Below are positions 1 to 7,768 of a stretch of 46,660 nucleotides of DNA, piece by piece. The stretch comes from JBAWVR01 sp964583845 (GTDB lineage Bacteria > Patescibacteriota > Minisyncoccia > Phycocordibacterales > GWA1-40-21): positions 1-46,660 of the forward strand of contig CAZOXG010000001.1 in NCBI GenBank assembly GCA_964583845.1, given 5' to 3'. The position numbers and the translations under genes were made by a program. The notes under the pieces were generated by a model that was not told the origin of the DNA, made no database searches, and was given only the letters and a program-made list of their open reading frames with translations. Positions within the stretch are counted from its first letter, which is position 1. Each line of letters starts with the position of its first letter.

Positions 1-1171
1 GTACAATATTAAGCACCGCACCTATAACAGTATTATAAAATTGCAATTTAGTTAAGTTAACTGCCAGCATGTAGTATCCAATGGCGACATTTTGAAAAAT
101 ACATATTCCAGCCCAGACATAAATCTGTAAAGTTGGTACAGCTTCAATATAGGCTGTTCCAAATAGAACTTTAATTATTGGATAAGCCAAAACTGTAATT
201 AATAAAGCAATTACAAAAGAAATCCAAAACATTAAAGAATAAAGCTTTTTCATTCTGTTTTCAAAAAAAACTTTGCCTTGTTTTAGTGCGTTGATTAACG
301 AAGGGAATATAGACGCACATATTGTTAACGGTATAAAATACCAGACTTCAGATAGTCTTACGGCTACAGCATAGATACCAGACTGTTCGTTACCTAGCAT
401 GTTTTTAATCATTACCTGATCTATTTTCATGTAGATTCCAATAGCGACAGTGGAAAGCATAATTGGCCAAGAATCTTTTAGAATGGTTTTGGCGATACTT
501 TTACTAAATTTCCATTTTCTGATATGATGGCCAAATTTTCTAAATGAAAATAATAATATTCCCGAGTATATAGTCGTTTCTATTACATATATCAATGTAA
601 GCCAAAAAATGCCTTTATTAAAATAAATACAAATGAGTTTAAGCGCTGTCGAAATTATATTGGCAATAATTTGGGCCACAACAGTTTTTTTGGAAAGAAC
701 TTGAGACTGAAAGTAAGTTTCAATTATATTAAAAGCTTGTGGAATAAAGCTGATGGAAAATATCCAGATAAGTCCCAAGGTAAAAAGATCTTTGGTGGTA
801 AAAAGTGATACGATAAAAACACTTACAATAGCAATGAAACTACCGATTATTTTTATATAGAACCCAGTACCTATGAGTTCGTCTTTTTTGCTATGATCTT
901 TTATTATTCCTCGATTGATAATATTGTCTATACCGAAAGTTGCTAAGAAACTAAAAAGCCCTACAAAACTCATGGCATAGACAAAAAGTCCGTAATTTGC
1001 TGGACCTAAATACCTAGCTATATATACACTTACAAAAAAAGACACTCCAAGGGTGAAAAAACGACCAAAAAACATCCAGCCAGTATTTCTTAAATATTTT
1101 TGAAAGCCAGAATGATTCCAGATAAACTTCAGGTAGTCTTTAGAAGTTAATTGTTTAATAGTTTTAATCAT
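1..1171 (-). CDS. Polysaccharide flippase (Wzx/MATE-like), 3'-truncated by window edge
   Basis: The minus-strand frame starts at the ATG at 1169-1171 and stays open to base 1, giving about 390 residues without a stop. The translation begins MIKTIKQLTSKDYLKFIWNH and continues with many hydrophobic segments, including GRFFTLGVSFFVSVYIARYL and YLGPANYGLFVYAMSFVGLF. The pattern of 'LGP.NYG.F.YA.S' followed by repeated membrane helices is typical of RfbX/Wzx oligosaccharide flippases of the MOP superfamily, which move lipid-linked glycans across the cytoplasmic membrane. It starts 4 nt after the stop of the upstream glycosyltransferase, so the two are probably co-transcribed in a surface-glycan locus that continues to the left of the window. 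The exact substrate cannot be read from the sequence. Confidence 0.85.
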   Translation of the reverse strand, partial: MIKTIKQLTSKDYLKFIWNHSGFQKYLRNTGWMFFGRFFTLGVSFFVSVYIARYLGPANYGLFVYAMSFVGLFSFLATFGIDNIINRGIIKDHSKKDELIGTGFYIKIIGSFIAIVSVFIVSLFTTKDLFTLGLIWIFSISFIPQAFNIIETYFQSQVLSKKTVVAQIIANIISTALKLICIYFNKGIFWLTLIYVIETTIYSGILLFSFRKFGHHIRKWKFSKSIAKTILKDSWPIMLSTVAIGIYMKIDQVMIKNMLGNEQSGIYAVAVRLSEVWYFIPLTICASIFPSLINALKQGKVFFENRMKKLYSLMFWISFVIALLITVLAYPIIKVLFGTAYIEAVPTLQIYVWAGICIFQNVAIGYYMLAVNLTKLQFYNTVIGAVLNIV

Positions 1172-1175
1172 AAAA

Positions 1176-2384
1176 TTATCTTAAGAAATTGTTATATAGG
1201 GTTGAATATTTTTTCAAAAACATTTTTTCCGAATAATTTTCAACAATGAGTTTACGTCCATTTTGTCCCATTTGAATCAGTTGGTCCTTATCGTTTAGTA
1301 GGTCGTCCAGAGTGTTCGCCAATGCTTTACTATTAGCCTCGGTAAGTTTACCAACTTCTGGTTTAACTAGTTCTCTAACAACGGGAAGATCAAAACCGAC
1401 TACCGGTATCTCGCAAGCGAGAGCTTCAGCTGCAGATAGTAAAAAAGTTTCAGCCGAAGAGGCAAAACAAAATATATCACTCAAGGCATAAATTTCAGCC
1501 AATTTATTCTTATCATAAACATAACTAGTAGTTCTTACATTTGGTAGGTTTTCTAATTGACCGTTGCCAAGTCCGAGGAAAAGATAGTTTTTATCTTTAA
1601 GAAGCTTGGCGGTTTCTAATATGAAGGATATCCCCTTGGTCTTATCCTTTAAATTTGAGGCCGAGAAGAGAATTATTTTTTTGTCTAGTGGTAAATTATA
1701 TTTTTCTCTTAAATCTTTTTTGCTCGTTGCTGGAACAAAAACATCTGTATTAATTCCATTCGCTACAACTTCAATCTTAAAATTATTTAAATACGAATCA
1801 GTGATATTGTTTTTTAGCCATAGGGAAGGACAGGCTATGGTCGTATTTAAATCATTGGAAAAAGTCGCCTGTTTCTTTTTCAACATGTATTTAGAGAAAA
1901 CCGGAAAATAATTTTTAGGATATGAATAAGTATTAGTACAATGACCTACACCAGTCTTGCAATGCACACAACCTAAACTGTGAGCCGGCAGCCAAGTTAT
2001 GGGCCATTCATCGTGCAAGGAATAAATTATCGGAACTTCTATTGATTCAAGAAAATTTATAAGTTGAGGGAAGTTTACATAGTAACCGTGCAAGTTGTGT
2101 AGATTTACCAAAGCAAAATTTTCTTTTTTTATGTAATTAATTAGTTTTTTAGTTGAAAAATAACTTCCAATACCCTCTAGACCTAAGAATCTAACCAAGA
2201 AGATATGGATAAACATCTCCAACCGATTACCAAAGTAAAAAGTTTTTGGATTAGAATCTCTAGTCCCGCGACCATAGGCAAAATGCATATCAAAATCGAC
2301 GCCAAGTTTTTCAAATAAACTATAAGCCACTCTAGCGGCGCCACCTTTATTTAGAGTAGTGTTGATTATCAAGACTTTTTTCAT
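1176..2384 (-). CDS. Glycosyltransferase family 4 (GT-B fold)
   Basis: 402 residues. The N-terminus MKKVLIINTTLNKGGAARVA has the glycine-rich GT-B donor/acceptor start seen in GT4 enzymes. The C-terminal half carries SSAETFLLSAAEALACEIPV followed by VVGFDLPVVREL, the E-x7-E region that binds the nucleotide-sugar donor. There is no signal peptide or membrane helix, so it should act at the cytoplasmic face on a lipid-linked acceptor. It lies directly upstream of the flippase, consistent with assembly of an exported glycan. A CxxC-type stretch (LGCVHCKTGVGHC, about residues 137-149) may bind metal; it is also seen in some GT4 enzymes of this kind. Sugar specificity is unknown. Confidence 0.88.
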   Translation of the reverse strand: MKKVLIINTTLNKGGAARVAYSLFEKLGVDFDMHFAYGRGTRDSNPKTFYFGNRLEMFIHIFLVRFLGLEGIGSYFSTKKLINYIKKENFALVNLHNLHGYYVNFPQLINFLESIEVPIIYSLHDEWPITWLPAHSLGCVHCKTGVGHCTNTYSYPKNYFPVFSKYMLKKKQATFSNDLNTTIACPSLWLKNNITDSYLNNFKIEVVANGINTDVFVPATSKKDLREKYNLPLDKKIILFSASNLKDKTKGISFILETAKLLKDKNYLFLGLGNGQLENLPNVRTTSYVYDKNKLAEIYALSDIFCFASSAETFLLSAAEALACEIPVVGFDLPVVRELVKPEVGKLTEANSKALANTLDDLLNDKDQLIQMGQNGRKLIVENYSEKMFLKKYSTLYNNFLR

Positions 2385-2401
2385 TTATATATTTATTAAG
2401 T

Positions 2402-2431
2402 CTAGATTGCTTCGCTTTCGCTCGCAATGAC
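2402..2431. repeat. REP/MITE-like repeat, right-end fragment
   Basis: A short sequence running from CTAGATTGCTTCG to GCAATGACAG in the divergent intergenic region. It matches the right half of the palindromic element at 5043-5132 (CTAGATTCCCG...GGGAATGACAG) with a changed stem. Related copies lie at 11293-11331 and 43619-43773. The rest of 2385-2565 holds only the spacer between two divergent genes. Confidence 0.5.
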
Positions 2432-2565
2432 AGACGCTATTATCAAGCAGAACGTATGTGTCAGAAACCTAACTCTAACATCTTTTTCAGGGCTTTTCGA
2501 GGTTGCCTATTCCAAAAATGTGTTATACTTTATGTCGTTAATAATTTAATTTTGCGCACTTACGT

Positions 2566-4908
2566 ATGAATAATACAAACAAGATTCTTAAATGGATAGT
2601 TTATGGCGGTATTTTTCTGATTCCGTTACTACCATTATTTATTTCTAGTTCCATGCTATTCCCATATATTACTGGCAAGAACTTTGCCTTTCGTATAATT
2701 GTGGAAATCATTCTCGCTGCTTGGCTAGTTCTATCTTGGAATGACAAAAACTTCCGTGGTAAGAGTTCTTGGTTGTCTTTGGCTGTCGTGGCTTTTACGA
2801 TGATTGTCGGTGTCGCTGATATATATAGTGTTAATCCAGGTAAAAGTATCTGGAGTAACTATGAGCGTATGGAAGGCTTTGTGACGATTTTTCATCTCTG
2901 GGCCTATTTCATTGTCTTGACAGCGATGTTCAAAACAGAAAAAGTTTGGCACGCTTTGTTTAATACTTTTATTGGTTCTGGTGTAATTGTCTGTCTTTAT
3001 GGTTTGGTACAGATGGGGGAGAAAGCCGCTGATTATCGTGTGGACTCAACGACTGGTAATCCTATCTATTTAGCGATTTACATGGTCTTTAGTATTTTCC
3101 TATCACTATTTCTATTGTATCGAGCTTTTGAAAAGAAGGGTGGTTTAAAGAAAATATTTGATACTCCAAGTACATATTTTTATGTACCGGTCATGATTTT
3201 GAATTTATTCATTTTATACAAAACAGCTACTCGCGGTGCATTGATAGGATTCTTGGGTGGAGTATTGGTTACGGCGATTTTGATTGCGATTTTAGAAAAG
3301 AAAGATGTCTTGTTAAAGAAAACAGCTGTCGGATGTGTGATTGGTGTTTTGATTTTAGTGGCTGGTTTCTTTGCTATTAAGGGTACGGATTTTGCCAAGA
3401 ATAATAATACTTTAGCTCGCTTATCTAATATTTCACTTAGTGATATTAAGAGTACTTCTCGCACGATTATTTATCCTATGGCCATCAAAGGTTTTCAAGA
3501 GAAACCGATTTTGGGTTGGGGACAAGAGAGTTTTAATTATGTTTTCAACAAGTACTATGATCCTCGTATGCACAGTCAAGAAGCTTGGTTTGATCGTGCC
3601 CATAGTGTATATTTAGATTGGTTGATTGCAGCTGGCTTGTTGGGTTTATTGTCTTATTTGTCCATCTATGCAATCTTATTGGTCTTGATTTGGCACACTC
3701 CTGTTGGCTCAAAAAAAATTGGTACAAATTTATTGAAGAGTATCAAGTCATCTTTCCGCTTTGGTAACCCAAAAACAGACTCGCCATTCCCGGGGGACGA
3801 ATACACTCAGTCAATTACTTTTACTATTACTGAAAGAGCTTTACTGACAGGCTTGTTGGCCGCTTATGCTTTTCACAATATTTTTGTTTTTGATTGTTTA
3901 ATTAGTTACATTTTATTCTTTACCGTTTTGGCATATGTTCATGTTCAGGAGACCACTCCGGAGTCCATGTCTTTGTCGTCTTGGCGAAGAATATTTACGG
4001 TTAATGAAGAAGTTCGGACCTTAGTTATTTTGCCAATCATGGCTATTATTTTGTTGGGTTCAATCTATTATGTTAATGGTAAGCCGATGTTGGCTAGTCA
4101 GACTTTAATAGAGGCTTTGGTTAATAATCAGGTCCCAGCTACTCTTGGGGCTACAACTACACCATCAATTGAAGCTTTTCGCCAAGCATTGGATTATAAA
4201 TCTTTTGGAGATTCAGAGATTCGTGAACAGCTGATGTCTTATGCGGGTAATCTAACTCGGACTCAGGGAGTTAGTGATGCAATCAAAAACAACGTGATGA
4301 ATTTCACTTTTGATGAATTAAATAAACAAATAAGAGTTTCACCGGAAGATTTGCGTTATCAAATATTTACTGGATCATTTTTGGATAATACCAGAAATGT
4401 TCAGCAGGCTTTGCCGTATCTTTTGACCGCTGAAAAACTTTCACCAAAAAAACAAATGGTTAAGATGGAATTGGTGAGAAACTATTTGAGTCAGGGTCTG
4501 AAAGAAGAGGCGATGACTAAGGCTAAAGAGAATTTTGAATTAGCTACCGATTTTCGTGATGGACGACTTCTCTATGTCACCACTCTGATAGTTAATGGTA
4601 AGTATGATGAAGCAGATAAAGTTTTGCGAGAAGCCAATGATCCAACTATCTTTACTGATGAACAAACATTGCTTGCTTATGTTATCGGGGGGCATCCAGA
4701 AAAAGCAATGTTGGTTTGGCAACAGCGGATCTCCGCCAAACCAAATGATCCACAAATACGCAGTAATTTCATTACTTTCTTGCTTCGAGTAGAACAAAAG
4801 GCTTTAGCTATAAATGAGTTAAGTAAGATGGGTAAGGATTTTCCTCAATATAAAGAATCTGTTGATAAGGAAATTGCAAATTTACAAGCTCAGTTGAAAA
4901 CTAAATAG
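2566..4908 (+). CDS. O-antigen ligase/polymerase-like membrane protein with C-terminal TPR region
   Basis: 780 residues. Residues 1 to about 470 hold ten or more membrane helices; a large loop contains TATRGALIGFLGG and then RAHSVYLDWLIAAGLLGLLS, which match the Wzy_C/O-antigen ligase signature with its conserved Arg and His. Residues about 540-780 are soluble and helical, with repeat-like pieces such as LLTAEKLSPKKQMVKMELVR and NYLSQGLKEEAMTKAKENFE, consistent with tetratricopeptide repeats. This combination is common in CPR and Gram-positive 'O-antigen ligase family' proteins. It probably polymerises or transfers a lipid-linked glycan outside the membrane. It is transcribed divergently from the glycosyltransferase/flippase pair and ends at a clear terminator, so it looks monocistronic. 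A TATACT -10 lies at 2524-2529, leaving a leader of roughly 35 nt. Confidence 0.85.
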   Translation: MNNTNKILKWIVYGGIFLIPLLPLFISSSMLFPYITGKNFAFRIIVEIILAAWLVLSWNDKNFRGKSSWLSLAVVAFTMIVGVADIYSVNPGKSIWSNYERMEGFVTIFHLWAYFIVLTAMFKTEKVWHALFNTFIGSGVIVCLYGLVQMGEKAADYRVDSTTGNPIYLAIYMVFSIFLSLFLLYRAFEKKGGLKKIFDTPSTYFYVPVMILNLFILYKTATRGALIGFLGGVLVTAILIAILEKKDVLLKKTAVGCVIGVLILVAGFFAIKGTDFAKNNNTLARLSNISLSDIKSTSRTIIYPMAIKGFQEKPILGWGQESFNYVFNKYYDPRMHSQEAWFDRAHSVYLDWLIAAGLLGLLSYLSIYAILLVLIWHTPVGSKKIGTNLLKSIKSSFRFGNPKTDSPFPGDEYTQSITFTITERALLTGLLAAYAFHNIFVFDCLISYILFFTVLAYVHVQETTPESMSLSSWRRIFTVNEEVRTLVILPIMAIILLGSIYYVNGKPMLASQTLIEALVNNQVPATLGATTTPSIEAFRQALDYKSFGDSEIREQLMSYAGNLTRTQGVSDAIKNNVMNFTFDELNKQIRVSPEDLRYQIFTGSFLDNTRNVQQALPYLLTAEKLSPKKQMVKMELVRNYLSQGLKEEAMTKAKENFELATDFRDGRLLYVTTLIVNGKYDEADKVLREANDPTIFTDEQTLLAYVIGGHPEKAMLVWQQRISAKPNDPQIRSNFITFLLRVEQKALAINELSKMGKDFPQYKESVDKEIANLQAQLKTK

Positions 4909-4931
4909 TTTTCAAAGTACAGCCATTTTAT

Positions 4932-4970
4932 AAAAAGCTGCGCTTGGTGCATTGCCAAGCGAGGCTTTTT
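4932..4970 (+). terminator. Rho-independent terminator after the O-antigen ligase gene
   Basis: Arms CGCTTGG and CCAAGCG enclose a 7-nt loop, extended by AAAAGC on the left and GCTTTTT on the right, 24 nt after the stop codon. Confidence 0.75.
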
Positions 4971-4989
4971 ATATAACGGCCGATTTCTC

Positions 4990-5193
4990 CTAGTTATTTT
5001 TTTTAAAATGACTATACATTCTAAATACAGATATCAAATTTTCTGTCATTCCCGCGCAGGCGGGAATCCAGGAATCGGTATAAGTCTTAATGCAAATAAA
5101 GACTAGATTCCCGTCTTCACGGGAATGACAGAGTGATATTTTGGTCTTTTTGTAATTCACACTACTCTAGTCATTTTTTTTAAAATGACTATA
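4990..5193. repeat. 27-bp imperfect direct repeats bracketing a palindromic element
   Basis: CTAGTTA followed by T8 and AAAATGACTATA occurs at 4990-5016 and again, with one C/T difference, at 5167-5193. The two copies lie on either side of the REP-like element at 5043-5132. The second copy ends in the TATAAT (5190-5195) that probably serves as the -10 of murB. This arrangement fills most of the 346-base gap between the ligase and murB. Confidence 0.7.
5043..5132. repeat. REP/MITE-like palindromic element, full copy
   Basis: The left end CTGTCATTCCCG...CGGGAATCCAGG and the right end CTAGATTCCCG...CGGGAATGACAG are inverted copies of each other, each with its own small hairpin. The centre contains AGTCTTAATGCAAATAAAGACT, itself an interrupted inverted repeat. 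The structure is that of a bipartite REP or small non-autonomous mobile element. No transposase is visible nearby. Confidence 0.7.
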
Positions 5194-5255
5194 ATAGGGA
5201 ACTATCGAACCTTGCTTGGTTATTGGTCTAATGCCAAACAATCGTTTTCAATACT

Positions 5256-6278
5256 ATGACCGTTTTAGAAAATTACTCTTTAGAAAATTTAAATACTTTT
5301 CGCCTTAGATCTGTCGCAAGATATTTTGTTGTGATTAAAAATGACACTGATTTAATCGAAGCTGTTTATTTATCTAGAAAAGTTAAATTACCAATCTTTA
5401 TTTTAGGTGGTGGTTCCAATCTGGTATTATCGGAAAATTTAAATGCGGTAGTTTTAAAAAGCGAAATTAAAGGCAAGGGTACACACCATGTGAATAGTTA
5501 TATTGTAAGAGTAACTTTAGGATCGGGAGAAGATTGGGATGAGACAGTGAACTTTTGCGTAAAGAATAATTATGCTGGTCTAGAGAATTTATCTGGGGTA
5601 CCGGGAACAGTTGGTGCTTCGGCTGTGCAGAATATTGGTGCTTATGGAGTAGAAGCAGGAGAATTTATTTCCAGTGTGGAAACTTTTGATTTGACCACTT
5701 TAACAAAAAAAGTTTGGTTGGCTAAAGACTGTGAATTTGGTTACCGTGATAGTGTCTTTAAAAAACCAGGTAATAAAAAATATTTCATTACTAAAGTAAA
5801 TTTTGATTTAAGAGTCGGAGGACAGCCTAGGTTATCTTATAGAGACCTTCAAGATCATTTTATCGGACGTAATCCGACCATTAAAGAAGTGAGAGAATTT
5901 GTGATTAAAATACGAAGGGAAAAGATGCCTGACCTGACAGTGTGTGGTTGTGCTGGGTCATTTTTCAAAAATCCAGTTATTTCTAAAGATCACTACGAAG
6001 CTTTGATTGATGTTTATCCCGGTGTGCCTAAGTATGTTTTGCCGGATGGAAGAATAAAAATCCCCCTAGCCTTTATTTTGGACCATGTTTGTCATCTAAA
6101 AGGATTAAAATGGGGTAATTTGTCACTTTATGAAAAACAGCCATTAGTGCTTGTGAATTTTGGTGGCGGTACAGTAATCGATATTGAAAATTTCGCGCAA
6201 AGTATATTTGATTCAGTTAAGAATAAGACTAATATAGAGATTGAGTGGGAAGCAGAAAAAGTTGATTTTAATAAGTAA
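5256..6278 (+). CDS. murB: UDP-N-acetylenolpyruvoylglucosamine reductase (MurB)
   Basis: 340 residues. MurB reduces UDP-GlcNAc-enolpyruvate to UDP-MurNAc with NADPH and FAD, the second committed step of peptidoglycan precursor synthesis in the cytoplasm. The FAD-binding PCMH region contains ILGGGSNLVLS (about residues 49-59) and GLENLSGVPGTVGASAVQNI with GAYGVE; the catalytic part has YRDSVFK and CAGSFFKNP, where the Ser of 'GSFFKNP' is the expected proton donor. Length fits the family. A -10 TATAAT at 5190-5195 precedes the gene. The next gene begins 11 nt after the stop, so the two may form an operon linking cell-wall and sugar-nucleotide synthesis. Confidence 0.95.
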   Translation: MTVLENYSLENLNTFRLRSVARYFVVIKNDTDLIEAVYLSRKVKLPIFILGGGSNLVLSENLNAVVLKSEIKGKGTHHVNSYIVRVTLGSGEDWDETVNFCVKNNYAGLENLSGVPGTVGASAVQNIGAYGVEAGEFISSVETFDLTTLTKKVWLAKDCEFGYRDSVFKKPGNKKYFITKVNFDLRVGGQPRLSYRDLQDHFIGRNPTIKEVREFVIKIRREKMPDLTVCGCAGSFFKNPVISKDHYEALIDVYPGVPKYVLPDGRIKIPLAFILDHVCHLKGLKWGNLSLYEKQPLVLVNFGGGTVIDIENFAQSIFDSVKNKTNIEIEWEAEKVDFNK

Positions 6279-6289
6279 AATAGAATCCT

Positions 6290-7369
6290 ATGAAAAAAGT
6301 TTTTGTTTCTGGTTGTTATGACATTCTTCACGCTGGTCATATAGAATTTTTTAAGCAAGCAAAAGCCTTGGGTGATTATTTGATTGTATCTTTTGCCAGC
6401 GATGAAGTTTTGCAAAAATACAAAGGAAGGAAGTCGGCGCTTCCAGAAAAACATAAAAGATATCTCTTGGAAAATATTTCTGTTATCGACGAAGTGGTAA
6501 TGGGTGAAAATTTAGAAGACCCAATTTTTGACTTTAAAGATGTTTTTATTAAATTAAAACCAGATATTCTTGTCTCAACTGAAGATGACAAACATGCGCT
6601 GGAGAAAACAAAATTCTGTAAAAAACATGGAGCAAAATATGTTCAGTTGCCAAAAGATTTAGAATTTGAACAAATATCAACAACGGAAATCCGTCGTCGA
6701 TTAAATGTTCCTAAAGAAGTTTCTCTGAGAGTTGATATTGCTGGTGGTTGGTTAGATGTGCCAAAATATTCTAGATCAGGTGCATATATTGTAAATTGCA
6801 CAATTGAACCAAAAGTCAGTTTGGATAATTGGAAATATAAAAAAGGTTCTGGTTTGGGTGGTTCGGCTGGTTATGCTTTTTTGCGTGGAGAAGATTGTGT
6901 AAATTCTGAATTGAATCTAGGAGTTGGTTGGCAAGATCCAGCTGTTATTATGGAGACTGGCTTGTGCGTGTGGCGTAGTGGCCACCATCCAATATTAGAA
7001 ATGAAAGCCAATCCGGATTTTCTAATTGGTAAAATGGCTCTATTGTGGACTGAAGCAGATCATAATACTCCAAGCAATGTTGATTGTGAGAGAAACTATT
7101 CCATCATAGAAAAAGCTGGTAAGTTGGCTTATAAAGCCGTGCGCGGTAAGAATTTTGATAAATTGTGTGAATCAGTTAATATGTCTTACAAAGTTCAACT
7201 GGGTGAAGGAATGTTTAAATTAAAATCTTATAAAGAGAAAGCAAAAAAATATTGCGGGGGAGGACACGGAGGTTATGCTATGTATTTATTTAATAGTAAA
7301 AAAGCTAGAGATATTTTTTTAAAAAATCCGAATACTATCGCAATTGAACCTTATATAAAAAGCTATTAA
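6290..7369 (+). CDS. Cytidylyltransferase-GHMP kinase-like fusion protein
   Basis: 359 residues with two parts. Residues 1 to about 140 are a nucleotidyltransferase of the cytidylyltransferase type: VSGCYDILHAGHIEFFKQA carries the HxGH motif, and ISTTEIRRRL matches the C-terminal 'S[ST]T.I...' signature. Residues about 145-359 resemble a GHMP-type small-molecule kinase: LRVDIAGGWLDVPKYS is like the N-terminal motif of HddA-type heptose kinases, GSGLGGSAG corresponds to the ATP-binding loop, and CGGGHGGYAMYLF resembles the C-terminal glycine-rich motif. The kinase part is about 100 residues shorter than usual, so it may be degenerate or compact. Known HldE proteins join the cytidylyltransferase to a ribokinase-type kinase instead. 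A role in activating a sugar phosphate for envelope glycans is inferred from the domains and from the murB neighbour. Confidence 0.75.
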   Translation: MKKVFVSGCYDILHAGHIEFFKQAKALGDYLIVSFASDEVLQKYKGRKSALPEKHKRYLLENISVIDEVVMGENLEDPIFDFKDVFIKLKPDILVSTEDDKHALEKTKFCKKHGAKYVQLPKDLEFEQISTTEIRRRLNVPKEVSLRVDIAGGWLDVPKYSRSGAYIVNCTIEPKVSLDNWKYKKGSGLGGSAGYAFLRGEDCVNSELNLGVGWQDPAVIMETGLCVWRSGHHPILEMKANPDFLIGKMALLWTEADHNTPSNVDCERNYSIIEKAGKLAYKAVRGKNFDKLCESVNMSYKVQLGEGMFKLKSYKEKAKKYCGGGHGGYAMYLFNSKKARDIFLKNPNTIAIEPYIKSY

Positions 7370-7412
7370 TTAAAAATTTTTTTAACAAAATGAATTTTTC
7401 TTGCAAAAACTA

Positions 7413-7441
7413 TTGCATAAAAAATTGTTTTGGTAGATAAT
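7413..7441 (+). promoter_or_regulatory. Promoter for the 21-residue Lys/Ala peptide gene
   Basis: TTGCAT (7413-7418) and GATAAT (7436-7441) are separated by 17 bp. Transcription would start near 7448, giving a leader of almost 100 nt before the ATG at 7544. Confidence 0.6.
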
Positions 7442-7543
7442 ATATGTAGTCAATGTGGTGAGAAATTTTCGGAGGTCGAAAAATATATCACTATATACTT
7501 TTTAAAAATAGTTCATTTGCCGAAAGGCTTAAAAAATAAAATC

Positions 7544-7609
7544 ATGGCTGCTAAAAAGAAAGTTGCAAAGAAGGTCGCTAAGAAAGTTGCAAAGAAAGGA
7601 AAGAAATAA
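7544..7609 (+). CDS. 21-residue Lys/Ala-rich basic peptide
   Basis: The ORF reads MAAKKKVAKKVAKKVAKKGK followed by K and a TAA stop. It is a run of near-identical AKKV units, like the C-terminal tails of histone H1 and of chlamydial Hc2, and should bind nucleic acid or other polyanions non-specifically. It is far below usual gene-calling limits, but it sits between a 17-bp-spaced promoter (7413-7441) and a strong terminator (7621-7653), which supports a real transcript ending just after the ORF. No good Shine-Dalgarno site is seen; the leader holds a short GCCGAAAGGC hairpin instead. Whether the peptide or the RNA is the functional product cannot be decided from sequence alone. Confidence 0.6.
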   Translation: MAAKKKVAKKVAKKVAKKGKK

Positions 7610-7620
7610 TTTTTTTTCTC

Positions 7621-7653
7621 AAAAACTCCGCTGTCTCAAACTGCGGAGTTTTT
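7621..7653 (+). terminator. Rho-independent terminator
   Basis: AAAAACTCCGC and GCGGAGTTTTT form an 11-bp stem 12 nt after the peptide stop codon, followed by a T-rich stretch. Confidence 0.85.
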
Positions 7654-7661
7654 GTTTGTCT

Positions 7662-7701
7662 CAAGTTGCCTAATTATTCTATAGAGTAATTAGGCGACTT
7701 G
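7662..7701. repeat. 15-bp inverted repeat upstream of secA
   Basis: CAAGTTGCCTAATTA (7662-7676) pairs with TAATTAGGCGACTTG (7687-7701) with one G-U pair and a 10-nt loop. It may be a second terminator or a leader hairpin of secA; no T-tract longer than three follows. Confidence 0.5.
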
Positions 7702-7768
7702 TCTTTATCCTTTCTTAGTGTTTTTCTTGTTTTATGGCTAGACCCTATTGGGGTTTTGGGGTAGTATT

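Noticed and set aside
1606..1911. Plus-strand ORF inside the GT4 gene
   Set aside because: It lies antisense to a well-supported glycosyltransferase and has no promoter, ribosome site or family pattern.
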